Below, in pieces: positions 30,980-40,388 of a DNA stretch of 64,000 bases. Each line of letters opens with the position of its first letter. The first letter of the stretch is position 1. The position numbers and the translations under genes were made by a program. The notes below the pieces were generated by a model. The model did no database searches. It was given only the letters and a program-made list of their open reading frames with translations, and had not been told where the DNA came from. The DNA is from Gammaproteobacteria bacterium (GTDB lineage: Bacteria > Pseudomonadota > Gammaproteobacteria > Steroidobacterales > GCA-2729495): positions 620,001 through 684,000 of the forward strand of contig CP129466.1 of assembly GCA_030583605.1 (NCBI GenBank), in the 5' to 3' direction.

Positions 30980-32491
30980 ATGCACGCCACGCTCGTCCAG
31001 GCACTGGACGCGGCCGCCGCACGAGCGCCCGCCGCAATGGCGCTGGCGTGGCACGGTGTCGAATGGACCTTCGGCGACCTCGCCACCGCGGTGAGTCGCG
31101 TTCGCGCCGGCCTCGCTGCCCGGCAGGTTTCGCGCGGGGCGGCCGTCGGCCTGCTGCTGCCGAACTCGCCGCACTATGTGGCGGCGTACTACGGGGCGCT
31201 GGCATCCGGGTGCATCGTCGTGCCGCTCAACGCACACGAACGTTCCGGCGTGCTGCTGCGCCAGATCGAGCACAGCGGGACCCGTCTCGTGGTCGGGGAC
31301 CGGGCGCATCCCGAATGGCCCGCCATTGCCGCCGCTGCCGGCAGGCGGAAGTTTGCGCTGCTGGAACTCACGCTGGCGGATGGTCCCGCCTGCCTGGACA
31401 CCTTCGCGCGCGAGCTCGGGATCGCCGCAGGCACTGCACCGCGCGCGACACCGGATGCGGGCGATCCCGCCGCGATCCTCTACACCTCGGGCACGACCGG
31501 CCAGCCGAAAGGCGTCACGCTCAGCCACGGCAACCTCGCCTCGAACGCGGCGGCGATCGTCGAGTACCTGCGACTGGGTCCCGCCGATCGCGGCCTCTGC
31601 GTGCTGCCGCTGCACTTCGCCTACGGCAATTCCGTGCTGCACAGTCACCTGCTGGCGGGTGCCCGGTTGAGGCTGGAGGATCATCTCGCCTATCCGCATC
31701 TCGTGTTGCAGAGGATCCAGGATGAAGCGATCACCGGCTTCGCGGGCGTGCCATCCACGTTCGCGGTGCTGCTGGCGCGTTGCCGCTTCGAGGACTTCGA
31801 CCTCGCGAGCCTGCGCTACCTGACCCAGGCGGGCGGCCCGATGCCGCAGTCGCTGGTGGCGCGGCTGCGGCGAGCGCTGCCCGGCACCAAAGTCTTTGCC
31901 ATGTACGGGCAGACCGAGGCGACGGCGCGGCTCACCTATCTGCCGCCGGAACGCCTCGACGACAAGCCGGGCTCGGTCGGCATTCCTGTCGCCAACGTGG
32001 AAATCGACATCCGGCAGCACGGCCGCTCCGTCCCCCGCGGCCAGAGCGGCGAGATCTGCGCGCGCGGGCCGAACGTGATGCTGGGCTACTGGCAGAATGC
32101 CGAGGCGACTGCCGCGGTGCTGCGTGAAGGCTGGCTGCACACCAGTGACCTCGGCCATCTCGATGCGGACGGTTATCTTTTCATCGACGGACGCGCCGCG
32201 GAGATGATCAAGGTGGGAGCCTATCGCGTCAGTCCGCGGGAGGTCGAAGAAGTGATCGCCGCCCTGCCGGGCGTCGCCGAAGTCGCGGCCGCCGCGATGC
32301 CGGACGAGTTGCTGGGCCACGCCGTCAAGGCTGTCGTCGTTGCGGCGCCCGGTGCCGCGCTCGATGCGCGCGCCATCAAGGCACAGTGCCGGCAGCAACT
32401 GGCGACCTACAAGATTCCCAGGGTCGTGGAGTTCGTCGAGGCCCTGCCGCGCACCGCCTCGGGCAAGGTGCTGCGGCGGGAGCTGGCATGA
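30980..32491 (+). CDS. AMP-forming acyl/aminoacyl ligase
   Basis: A 503-residue ANL-superfamily enzyme. Motifs in order: P-loop LYTSGTTGQPKGVTLSH (about 166-182), MYGQTEATARLTYL (about 306-320), GYWQNAEAT, SDLGHLDADGYLFIDGRAAEMIKVGAYRVSP (about 388-420) and the C-terminal catalytic Lys in RTASGKVLRREL. It makes an acyl-adenylate and passes it to CoA or to the ACP encoded next to it. Substrate specificity cannot be read. ATGA overlap couples it to the next gene. Confidence 0.92.
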   Translation: MHATLVQALDAAAARAPAAMALAWHGVEWTFGDLATAVSRVRAGLAARQVSRGAAVGLLLPNSPHYVAAYYGALASGCIVVPLNAHERSGVLLRQIEHSGTRLVVGDRAHPEWPAIAAAAGRRKFALLELTLADGPACLDTFARELGIAAGTAPRATPDAGDPAAILYTSGTTGQPKGVTLSHGNLASNAAAIVEYLRLGPADRGLCVLPLHFAYGNSVLHSHLLAGARLRLEDHLAYPHLVLQRIQDEAITGFAGVPSTFAVLLARCRFEDFDLASLRYLTQAGGPMPQSLVARLRRALPGTKVFAMYGQTEATARLTYLPPERLDDKPGSVGIPVANVEIDIRQHGRSVPRGQSGEICARGPNVMLGYWQNAEATAAVLREGWLHTSDLGHLDADGYLFIDGRAAEMIKVGAYRVSPREVEEVIAALPGVAEVAAAAMPDELLGHAVKAVVVAAPGAALDARAIKAQCRQQLATYKIPRVVEFVEALPRTASGKVLRRELA

Positions 32492-33498
32492 ACGAGTCGC
32501 ATGCAACGCGGCGCGCGCCGCCGGCGTCCGACGCGGATGTCCTCGCGCTCGATGCGGATGCAACCATCGCGCGCATCGGCCTGCGACTGCGCGAGATACT
32601 CGCGCGGGATCTCTCGCGTCGCGGCTTCGTGGTCGCCATGTCCGGCGGCATCGACAGCTCGGTCTGCGCCGCGCTCGCCGTCCGGGCAGTCGGGCCGGAG
32701 CGCGTGTACGGCCTGCTGCTGCCGGAGCGCGATTCGTCGGCCACGAGCGTTACCAGCGGGCGGGTGCTCGCGGAGCACCTCGGGATCCGTTACGAGATGT
32801 TCGACATCGCACCGGTCCTCGAAGCGATCGGCTGCTATCGCTGGCGGGACGAAGCGATCCGCCGGGTGTTCCCCGACTACGGGCCGGGCTGGAAGAGCAA
32901 GATCGTCATCGGGGGCGGCCTCGACGGCGGCGTGAACCACTTCCGGCTCGTGGTGCAGGAGCCGGCAGGGGAGACCCGCCAGCAGCGGCTCGGGCTGCGC
33001 GAGTACCTGCAGATCGTCGCCGCGACCAACCACAAGCAGCGCATTCGCAAGACGGTCGAGTATTTCCACGCCGATCGCCTGAACTATGCGGTGGTCGGTA
33101 CGCCGAACCGGCTGGAGTACGACCAGGGCTTCTTCGTGAAGAACGGTGACGGCAGCGCCGACGTGAAGCCCATTGCGCACCTGTACAAGACCCAGGTCTA
33201 TGCGCTCGCGCGTCACATGGGGTTGCCGGCGGAAATCTGCGCGGCGATCCCGACGACCGATACCTACAGTCTGGCGCAGGGCCAGGACGAGTTCTACTTC
33301 GCGCTGCCGTACCAGCAGATGGATCTCGCGATCTGGGCGCACAATCACGGCCGCAGCCCGGCCGAACTGGCCGGCATGCTCCAGATCAGCGAGCAACAGG
33401 CTGTGCACATCTATCGCGATATCGACGCCAAGCGCCGCGCCACCCGCTACGGGCACCTCGATGCGGTCCTCGTCGAGTCGGTGCCGGAAATCAGATGA
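32488..33498 (+). CDS. nadE: NAD synthetase-like ATP pyrophosphatase (NadE family)
   Basis: A 336-residue N-type ATP pyrophosphatase with the PP-loop VVAMSGGIDSSVCAAL (about 47-62), NHKQRIRKTVEYFHADRLNYAVVGTPNRLEYDQGFFVKNGDG (about 175-215) and IAHLYKTQVYALARHMGLP. This is the NadE fold without a glutaminase domain, so it would use free ammonia. It is longer than E. coli NadE, with an extra insertion around RRVFPDYGPGWKSK to LGLREYLQ. As last gene of the operon it may amidate a pathway acid instead of making NAD. Confidence 0.85.
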   Translation: MNESHATRRAPPASDADVLALDADATIARIGLRLREILARDLSRRGFVVAMSGGIDSSVCAALAVRAVGPERVYGLLLPERDSSATSVTSGRVLAEHLGIRYEMFDIAPVLEAIGCYRWRDEAIRRVFPDYGPGWKSKIVIGGGLDGGVNHFRLVVQEPAGETRQQRLGLREYLQIVAATNHKQRIRKTVEYFHADRLNYAVVGTPNRLEYDQGFFVKNGDGSADVKPIAHLYKTQVYALARHMGLPAEICAAIPTTDTYSLAQGQDEFYFALPYQQMDLAIWAHNHGRSPAELAGMLQISEQQAVHIYRDIDAKRRATRYGHLDAVLVESVPEIR

Positions 33499-33517
33499 GC
33501 AAAGGCCCGGGCACCGT

Positions 33518-34918
33518 TTATGGAATCGCCTGCAGGATGCGGCGCGCGAGGGCCCGATAATCGCCGTCGAAATGGTGGCCGCCGGGCAACTGCTCGCTGT
33601 GCAAACCGGGGGCTGACAGCCCGGCGCAGGCAGAATCCGGTTCTTCGGCGCCATGCAGGCAGAGTACTCCGCTGCCGGCCAGTCGTTTGAGTTCGGGAAT
33701 CACCGGCAGGCCGCCGCCCGATCGGCCGAGCCACTGCGCCACGTGAAACTCGAAGAAGGCCTCGCGGCCCGGCGCCAGCAGCGCGGTCAGGGCGAGCGGT
33801 GCACGGGCATCGGGCGGCAGCCGGTTCACCATGAAGGGCAGCGTGTCCGCGCCGAGCGAGTAGCCGATCAGCACCACGCGCGTCTTGCCCCATTTCGCCC
33901 GGTAGTGACGCACGATGCGCGCCAGATCTGCCGCAGCCCCGTCCGGCGTGCGCGCCGTCCAGAAGTAGCGCAGCGAGTCCCAGCCGACGACCGCAACCCC
34001 CGCCGTGGCGAGCTCGTCGGCGAGTTCACGGTCGAGGCCGGCCCAGCCACCATCGCCCGAGAGCATCACGGCGAACAGGTCGCGCGCCGGGTTACGGGCC
34101 GGCACCTCGACGAGGGGCAGGCCGGAGACCGACGGCGCATCCACCACGAGCGGCGACCGCACCGCAGCGAGTTGCTCGAAGGCCGTGACGAGCTGCGGCC
34201 AGTCGTCGCGTTCCGCCGAGACGCGCTGGCCGGCGCCGGGCAGTTCGATCAGCGTGGCCGTGTCCATGTGACCGGTAAACGCGCGGACCGTGGCGGCGTC
34301 ACAGGAGGGGTCGTGCGCGCTGTGCAGCGCCATCCAGCGATCGCGCAGGCCCGCGGCGGGTTCCAGCGTCAGGCCGGAGGCGTCCTGCCGCGCGACGAGC
34401 CCGGGGCCGCTGCCCGCGCACAACGGCTTGTCCCACTTCAGGCTGGGGCAGAATCCGAGGCTGATCGCGCCCTTGAACGTGCCGGGCGGCGACTGCGCCA
34501 ATGCGGCGTAGGCGAGCGCTGCGCCCGAGGCATAACCAACGAGCACGGGGTTCACGTACTGGGTGAAGCTGAAGCGCCGCTCGAGGTCGTGCGCGAAGGC
34601 CTCGAGATCTCCCGGTATATAGGCGCAAGCGTCGGGCGAGTCGCGCAGCGCCGCACCAAAACGCTTCATGTCGATGCCGGCGACCAGGGCGCCGCGCGCG
34701 GCGAGTTCGCGCGCCATGTCGGTGACGTCGCCGCTCCAGCCGTCATCGCCCGACAGCAGCAGGACCAGTTCGCGCGGCGGACCGGCCGGCTCGTAGAGGG
34801 CGACAGCGCCGAGCCGGCCCCAGGTGAGCGCGCTGTCGCGGGGCGTCGCCTGCGCGATCGCGACGAACACCGCTGCAGCGAATGCGACCCAGGCAATCTG
34901 CGGTCTGATCGGCTTCAT
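33518..34918 (-). CDS. acvB: AcvB/VirJ-like periplasmic serine hydrolase
   Basis: A 466-residue exported protein (signal AWVAFAAAVFVAIAQA) with two related alpha/beta-hydrolase-like halves. The C-terminal VirJ half has MLSGDGGWAGLDRELADEL and the nucleophile elbow VLIGYSLGAD (about 347-356), with a late His in LPGGHHFDGDY. The N-terminal half keeps LLSGDDGWSGDVTDMA but has VGYASGAALAYA at the elbow. In Agrobacterium and Rhizobium AcvB/AtvA hydrolyses lysyl-phosphatidylglycerol and is encoded next to LpiA/MprF, as here. Its ATG overlaps the mprF stop. Cleaves aminoacyl lipids, by homology. Confidence 0.87.
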   Translation of the reverse strand: MKPIRPQIAWVAFAAAVFVAIAQATPRDSALTWGRLGAVALYEPAGPPRELVLLLSGDDGWSGDVTDMARELAARGALVAGIDMKRFGAALRDSPDACAYIPGDLEAFAHDLERRFSFTQYVNPVLVGYASGAALAYAALAQSPPGTFKGAISLGFCPSLKWDKPLCAGSGPGLVARQDASGLTLEPAAGLRDRWMALHSAHDPSCDAATVRAFTGHMDTATLIELPGAGQRVSAERDDWPQLVTAFEQLAAVRSPLVVDAPSVSGLPLVEVPARNPARDLFAVMLSGDGGWAGLDRELADELATAGVAVVGWDSLRYFWTARTPDGAAADLARIVRHYRAKWGKTRVVLIGYSLGADTLPFMVNRLPPDARAPLALTALLAPGREAFFEFHVAQWLGRSGGGLPVIPELKRLAGSGVLCLHGAEEPDSACAGLSAPGLHSEQLPGGHHFDGDYRALARRILQAIP

Positions 34919-37503
34919 GCACGCCCCTTGCGCCCGCGCCCCACGGCGCGCACGGCACCGCCGGCGATGAGACCCGTCACGTCGAGTAACACCCGCGGCA
35001 ACACCAGACCCGACGGTGCCGCGAGGTAACGCGGCCGCCACTGCGGCTGGAACTTGTCCTTGTAGTGGCGCAGACCCTCGAAGTTATAGAAGTCCTCGCC
35101 ATAGTGGTAGACCAGGCGACCGAACCGGTGCCAGGCCGGTGCGAGGCGGTGGCGCTCGAGGCCGGCGAGCGGCGCCATGCCGAGGCTGAACGACTCGTAG
35201 CCCTGCGTCCTGCCCCAGAGCATGGTCTGCACGAACAGGTAATCCATGACCGTCTTCGGCGCGTCGGCGGTGTGGCGCATCAGGTCGATCGACAGCTCCG
35301 GGCCCTTGCCGGCCCACAGGTTGGCGAAGGCGACCGGCCGGCCGTTCTTTTCGACGAGAGCGCAGCTGCACTCCGCGAGATAGCGTTCGTCGAAGAACCC
35401 GAGGGAGAACCCCTTCTCACCAGCCGACTTCCCCGCGAGCCAGTCGTCGGAGATCCGCCGCAGCTCCGACAGCAGCCCGGGCACGTCCGCGGGTGCGACG
35501 ACGCGAAAACCCGCGCCGTCGCGTTCCGCACGCTTACAGGCCTGGCGCAGCGGCGCGCGTGCGCTGCCTTCGAGCGAGAAGCCGGCGAGCGCCACCACGC
35601 CTTCCTCGCCGAGTTTGGTGAGCGACAGGCCGGCATCCACGTAGAGCGGCAGGTTCACCGGGCGCACCTCGTAGAAGACGCACCAGCCCCCCTCGCGATC
35701 GCAATGTTCGCGAAAGCGCCAGATCATCTCGGCCCGCTCTTCCGTCGGGCCGATCGGGTCGCCCATGGCGACCCAGCTCCGGCCCGACACCGCATACATC
35801 ACGAAGCTGCGCCCTGACTCGCTGAAGAGCAGGCTCTTGTCGCCGAGCAGCGCCAGGTGCCCGGCGACATCCTCCGCGGTGTGCACGATGGCGCGGGCCC
35901 GTTCGAGTTCGGCCGGCGCCGGTCGCGCCGGGCTGGCCCGCGGCGGCTGCAGCAAGCGAAGGGCCGCGACGACACCCACTCCGAGCATGGCGACGAGGCT
36001 CGCCCGCAGCATGCGCGGAGCGCCAGCGTCGAAGGCGAACTGCCACCACAGCTCGTTGCGGTACGCCACCTCGCGGTGCGCGAGCAAGCCGATCCAGATC
36101 GAGGCAGCTACGGTCATGGCAACGGCCGCGAACCAGCGCGGCGCGAGCGGTTCGGCGAGCAGGGAAGAGCGCCGGTAGAACTCGTGTCGGGTGGCGATGA
36201 GCGGCAGCAGGACGATCCCGAGCAGCAGCGCCTCCTCCCAGTCGAGACCTTTCAGGAGCGAGGCGGCGATGCCGGCGCCGAGCAGCCACACCATGGCGTG
36301 CCAGGCCGCTTCATTGCGGTAGTAGAGGCCGCGGGCGAGCACCAGCAGGGCAACGCCGATGGCGCTGGCGGCGAGGTGCGAGGTTTCGAGAACAGCCAGC
36401 GGCAGGATCCGTTGCAGCGCTGCGATGCGCTCTGCCACCGCGGGGGTCGTGCCGGAGACGAGCAGGATGGCGCCCGCGGAGAATGCCAGCAGCGCCATCG
36501 CCTGGGGCACGACGAAGCCGGGCAGGCGGCGGATCCAGGTGGTCGCCCGGTACAGCCACGCGCGCCGCTCGGCCAGTTCCGTCACGGTCAGCGCCGACAG
36601 GGCCAATGCAAACGGCGCGGCGTAGTACACCAGCCGGTACAGCAGCAACGCGCCGAGCAGCGACTGGGCCGGCACGCCCGGCAGGAGCAACAACAGCGCG
36701 GACTCGAACACCCCGAGCCCACCCGGCACCGTGCTGAGGGCGCCGGCGACGACGGCAACGACATACAGACCCAGGAATCCCACCAGGGAGACGGGGCTGC
36801 CCTCCGGCAACAGCATGAACAGCACGGACCCGGCCATGACGAGATCGACGATGGCCACCGCCGCCTGGGCGAGCGCGGTCACCGGGCCCGGCAACGTGAG
36901 CTGCCAGCTGGCGAACACCAGCGGCGCGCGACGCAGCGAGATGAAGACCATCCACGCGGTGGCGGCGAGCAGCAGCGTTACGCCGAGCGCAACCGCCACG
37001 GCCGGGCTGGCGTGCAGCAGCGATGCAGCCTGCCCGGACTCACCGATCAGCGAGACGCCGGCGAGCACCCCCGCCCCGAGCTGGAAGGTCATGGCGCAGA
37101 ACAGGACGATCTGGGCGATTTCCGCCGCATCGAGCCCGGCGAGGCTGTACAGGCGATAGCGGATCGCACCCGAGGAGAAGGCGACGACGCCCACGTTGTG
37201 CCCGATGGCATAGGCGACGAACGAGGTGAGCGCGACCCGTCCGTATGGCAGCCGGCGCCCGACGTGTCGCAGCGCGAGCACATCGTACAAGGTCAGCGTG
37301 CAGTAGCTCGCGGTGGTGAATACCGCAGCGGCGGCGATGGCGCGCGCCGGGGTGGCGGCCATTGCCGCAAGCACGTCGTGCAGTTTGAATTGCGCGGTCA
37401 GTTCGTGCAGGGCAAAGAGCGCGATCGCGAAAATCGCGAGCGATGCGACCGCGGGCGCCAGGCGTAACAGGTGCCGGAGCATTTGATGATCTGATTGCGG
37501 CAA
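34915..37503 (-). CDS. mprF: MprF/LpiA bifunctional phosphatidylglycerol aminoacyltransferase and flippase
   Basis: An 862-residue protein. The N-terminal part (about 1-520) has about fourteen membrane helices, including the flippase region (FVAYAIGHNVGVVAFSSGAIRYRLYSLAG near 95-123). The C-terminal cytoplasmic DUF2156/GNAT-like synthase domain (about 545-850) has SGRSWVAMGDPIGPTEE, AFANLWAGKGPELSIDLMRH and FEGLRHYKDKFQPQW. It adds Lys or Ala from tRNA to phosphatidylglycerol and flips the product, giving resistance to cationic peptides and acid. Full length, with the acvB gene following in overlap. A second ATG (37482) is an alternative start. Confidence 0.93.
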   Translation of the reverse strand: MPQSDHQMLRHLLRLAPAVASLAIFAIALFALHELTAQFKLHDVLAAMAATPARAIAAAAVFTTASYCTLTLYDVLALRHVGRRLPYGRVALTSFVAYAIGHNVGVVAFSSGAIRYRLYSLAGLDAAEIAQIVLFCAMTFQLGAGVLAGVSLIGESGQAASLLHASPAVAVALGVTLLLAATAWMVFISLRRAPLVFASWQLTLPGPVTALAQAAVAIVDLVMAGSVLFMLLPEGSPVSLVGFLGLYVVAVVAGALSTVPGGLGVFESALLLLLPGVPAQSLLGALLLYRLVYYAAPFALALSALTVTELAERRAWLYRATTWIRRLPGFVVPQAMALLAFSAGAILLVSGTTPAVAERIAALQRILPLAVLETSHLAASAIGVALLVLARGLYYRNEAAWHAMVWLLGAGIAASLLKGLDWEEALLLGIVLLPLIATRHEFYRRSSLLAEPLAPRWFAAVAMTVAASIWIGLLAHREVAYRNELWWQFAFDAGAPRMLRASLVAMLGVGVVAALRLLQPPRASPARPAPAELERARAIVHTAEDVAGHLALLGDKSLLFSESGRSFVMYAVSGRSWVAMGDPIGPTEERAEMIWRFREHCDREGGWCVFYEVRPVNLPLYVDAGLSLTKLGEEGVVALAGFSLEGSARAPLRQACKRAERDGAGFRVVAPADVPGLLSELRRISDDWLAGKSAGEKGFSLGFFDERYLAECSCALVEKNGRPVAFANLWAGKGPELSIDLMRHTADAPKTVMDYLFVQTMLWGRTQGYESFSLGMAPLAGLERHRLAPAWHRFGRLVYHYGEDFYNFEGLRHYKDKFQPQWRPRYLAAPSGLVLPRVLLDVTGLIAGGAVRAVGRGRKGRA

Positions 37504-37723
37504 CGTCGGCGTCGGTTATTGGCAGCGTGGCCAACGTAGCACGGATGACCGCATCCGGGCGTGCCCCGGAACCGGCCGGCCTGGGCCCCGGGCTCAGGTC
37601 GGCGCCGGGCACGGAGCAAGGTCGCCGGAAGTCGGACCATCAAAGGCTCCGGCACCGTTTGGCGGGGGAAGTTGCTACCATGCCAGGTCTGTCCTTTCCG
37701 ATCCCTGTTTCAGGAGCGTAACG

Positions 37724-38791
37724 ATGCATCGTCCCCTGCTCGTGGCCGCATGCGCCACACTCGGACTCGCCGCCGGCTGCGGTGGTCCGACGCCCGCCCC
37801 GCAGTCCACCGGTGCCGCCAGCCCGGCCGCCGGGGCGACTGCTCCGCCCGATGTGGCCGCCCTGCAGGCGCAGGCCGCCGCCCTGTTCCAGCCGCTGCCC
37901 GCCGCGATGCCGAGCGAGGCCAACCCGGCGACGGAGGCCAAGGTCAGCCTCGGACGCATGCTCTACTACGATCCCCGCCTGTCGAAGGGCGGTGACGTTT
38001 CCTGCAACAGTTGCCACGGCCTCAACACCTACGGCGTCGATAATGCACCGACCAGTTCCGGCTTCCAGGGCCAGAAGGGTGGCCGCAACTCGCCGACGAC
38101 CTACAATGCTGCGCTGCACGTCGCGCAGTTCTGGGACGGGCGCGCGTCGGACGTCGAGGCGCAGGCCTCTGGCCCGATGCTCAACCCGGTGGAAATGGCG
38201 ATGCCCGACGCCGCCGCCGTGGAGACCGTGCTGCGCGCGATCCCCGGCTATGTCACCGCATTCGCGGCGGCATTTCCCGGTGAGTCTGAGCCGGTGACCC
38301 TCGACAACGCGGCACGCGCCATCGGCGCCTTCGAGCGCGGCCTGGTGACACCGTCGGCCTTCGACCGCTTCCTTGACGGGGATGCCACGGCGCTCAATGC
38401 ACAGCAGCTCGCAGGGTTGCAGGTGTTCCTCGAGAGCGGCTGCGGCACCTGCCACAACGGCGTGGCGATCGGCGGCGGCATGTTCCAGAAGCTCGGCCTG
38501 GTCAAGCCATTCGAAACTGCGGATGTCGGCCGTGCCGAAACCACGAAGAACGAGGCGGACCGTTTCTTCTTCAAGGTGCCGTCATTGCGCAACATCGAGA
38601 AGACCGCGCCGTATTTCCACGACGGCAAGGTTGCCGATCTCGACGGCGCCGTGCGCCTGATGGCCGAACACCAGCTCGGCAAGACGCTCAGCGACACGCA
38701 GGTCGCGGCGATCCGCAGCTTCCTCGGCAGCCTCACCGGCACGATTCCCGCCGAGTACATCGCCCCGCCACAGTTGCCCGGAGCGACCTGA
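37724..38791 (+). CDS. Di-haem cytochrome c peroxidase (CcpA/MauG family) lipoprotein
   Basis: A 355-residue protein with a lipobox (TLGLAAGCGG) and Pro/Ala-rich linker. Two haem c sites are seen: CNSCH (about 94-98) and CGTCH (about 240-244). GRMLYYDPRLSKGGDVSC and TAPYFHDGKVADLDGAVRLMAEHQLG are typical family blocks; the last contains the Met/His ligand region. It reduces H2O2 with electrons from small cytochromes, or acts as a MauG-like oxidase. The 37504-37723 gap before it shows no gene. Confidence 0.92.
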   Translation: MHRPLLVAACATLGLAAGCGGPTPAPQSTGAASPAAGATAPPDVAALQAQAAALFQPLPAAMPSEANPATEAKVSLGRMLYYDPRLSKGGDVSCNSCHGLNTYGVDNAPTSSGFQGQKGGRNSPTTYNAALHVAQFWDGRASDVEAQASGPMLNPVEMAMPDAAAVETVLRAIPGYVTAFAAAFPGESEPVTLDNAARAIGAFERGLVTPSAFDRFLDGDATALNAQQLAGLQVFLESGCGTCHNGVAIGGGMFQKLGLVKPFETADVGRAETTKNEADRFFFKVPSLRNIEKTAPYFHDGKVADLDGAVRLMAEHQLGKTLSDTQVAAIRSFLGSLTGTIPAEYIAPPQLPGAT

Positions 38792-38828
38792 GGGGTGCCG
38801 GATTCTGCTGGTACCACGCCGGTACAGT

Positions 38829-38860
38829 CCTGGCGCGGAGTACATTAACTCCGCGCCAGG
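38829..38860. terminator. Strong hairpin between the peroxidase and chrA
   Basis: Perfect 13-bp stem CCTGGCGCGGAGT (38829-38841) with its complement (38848-38860) and a 6-nt loop, 37 nt after the peroxidase stop. There is no T-tract on either side; it may serve the plus-strand transcript. Confidence 0.6.
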
Positions 38861-38902
38861 CCCAGGCCCTGCGATCGGCGCCAACGCCGCAGTGATCGCG
38901 AG

Positions 38903-38943
38903 GCGCGTGCCGCTCCTCGCGTCATGTGCTCGTCGCTATGGGA
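38903..38943 (-). repeat. Partial copy of the 44-kb MITE-like element
   Basis: Two blocks, GCGCGTGCCGCTCCTCGC and GTGCTCGTCGCTATGGG, match the inverted sequence of 44663-44706 with a short differing segment between them. The copy lies directly behind the 3' end of chrA. Confidence 0.55.
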
Positions 38944-38954
38944 AGAACCACGCT

Positions 38955-40301
38955 TCAGGCCGGGACGAGCCGGTAGAGCAACCCCACCGCGCCGCAGGCG
39001 AGAATCACCGGTATTACACCGACGCCGAAGCGGGACAACGCTACGGTTGCGACGACGCCGATGGCCAGAGACGCCGAGTCGAAGCGGCCGGCGAGGCCAT
39101 CCGGCCACAGTACGTGGTACGCGAAGAACACCGCCAGGTTGACAATGACGCCCACTACGGCGGCGGTGATGGCGGTGAGCGGCGCGGTGACGCGGGGTTC
39201 CCGGTGCGTGGTCTCGACCACCGGCCCGCCGATGAGGATGAAGATGAACGACGGCAGAAACGTGAACCACGTAACCACCGCTGCCGCCACTGCCCCGGCG
39301 AGGAACGCCTGATCGGGGCCGAATAGCGCCTCCTGCCAGCCGCCGAGAAAGCCTACGAACGCAACGACCATGATCAGCGGGCCGGGTGTGGTTTCGCCGA
39401 GCGCGAGTCCATCGATCATCTGTGCCGCGGTTACCCAGCCATGTTCCATGACGGCACCCTGGAACACGTAGGGAAGCACCGCGTACGCGCCGCCGAAGGT
39501 CAGCAAGGCAGCCTTGGTGAAGAACCAGGCCATTTGCACCAGCGTGCCGTCGCCGCCGTCCAGCGACGCAACGAGGCCGATGGTAATGCCCCAGAGGGCA
39601 AGACCTGCCACGACCACCGTGACCAGTCGCGGCAGGCGCAAGCGCGCGTGCTCCGGTGTCGGTGTATCGTCGTCAATGATAGCCGGACCGAAGCTGTCCT
39701 GGCCGCTGCCGTGTCCGGAGGAGAAGACGAAGCTTGCCGGCGCAAGGCGTCCACCCACCCAGCCGGTCAGGGCGGCGCCGAGCACGATCAGCGGGAACGG
39801 CACACCAAAGAAACTGATCGCGACGAATGCGGCCACCGCGATCGCCCACAACAGCGCATTGCGCAGCGTCCGCGAGCCGATGCGATGCGCGGCGCAGAGC
39901 ACGATCGCGGTGACTGCCGGTTTTATGCCCATCAGCACGCCGGCCACCACCGGAACGTGCCTGTAGCTGACGTAAATCCATGACAGGGCGATGAGAATCA
40001 CCAGGGACGGCAGCACGAACAGGGCGCCTGCAACGATACCGCCGACGGTGCGGTGCATGAGCCAGCCGATGTAGGTCGCGAGCTGCTGCGCTTCCGGTCC
40101 CGGCAGGACCATGCAGTAATTCAGGGCGTGAAGAAAACGTCGCTCGGATATCCAGCGTCGCCGCTCGACGAGTTCGCGGTGCATGATCGCGATCTGGCCC
40201 GCCGGCCCACCGAAGCTGATGAAGCCGAGCTTCAGCCAGAAGCGAAATGCCTCACCACGAGGTACGACTGCACCGCCCTGTGACTGCTCGCTCACGGGCA
40301 C
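38955..40301 (-). CDS. chrA: Chromate efflux transporter ChrA
   Basis: A 448-residue two-domain CHR protein. Each half carries the conserved block: FGGPAGQIAIMHRELVERRRWISERRFLHALNYCMVLPGPEAQQLATYIGW (about 31-80) and LTFGGAYAVLPYVFQGAVMEHGWVTAAQMIDGLALGETTPGPLIMV (about 270-315). About ten to twelve membrane helices. ChrA exports chromate using the proton gradient. No chrB regulator is adjacent. Confidence 0.93.
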   Translation of the reverse strand: MPVSEQSQGGAVVPRGEAFRFWLKLGFISFGGPAGQIAIMHRELVERRRWISERRFLHALNYCMVLPGPEAQQLATYIGWLMHRTVGGIVAGALFVLPSLVILIALSWIYVSYRHVPVVAGVLMGIKPAVTAIVLCAAHRIGSRTLRNALLWAIAVAAFVAISFFGVPFPLIVLGAALTGWVGGRLAPASFVFSSGHGSGQDSFGPAIIDDDTPTPEHARLRLPRLVTVVVAGLALWGITIGLVASLDGGDGTLVQMAWFFTKAALLTFGGAYAVLPYVFQGAVMEHGWVTAAQMIDGLALGETTPGPLIMVVAFVGFLGGWQEALFGPDQAFLAGAVAAAVVTWFTFLPSFIFILIGGPVVETTHREPRVTAPLTAITAAVVGVIVNLAVFFAYHVLWPDGLAGRFDSASLAIGVVATVALSRFGVGVIPVILACGAVGLLYRLVPA

Positions 40302-40388
40302 AGCGCGAGAAAATCTCTCGCCCGTTGAGTTGGCAGGGTTCTTCTGGTCTTGAAGAATGCGGCCGTCATGGTCGCCGGAACGTGATCG

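Noticed and set aside
32488..33498. Simple housekeeping NAD synthetase
   Set aside because: Not excluded, but its place at the end of a coupled biosynthetic operon makes a pathway role at least as likely, so function is left open.
35857..37467. Plus-strand frame of 536 codons
   Set aside because: Antisense to mprF, very rich in Arg, Gln and Glu, with no domain.
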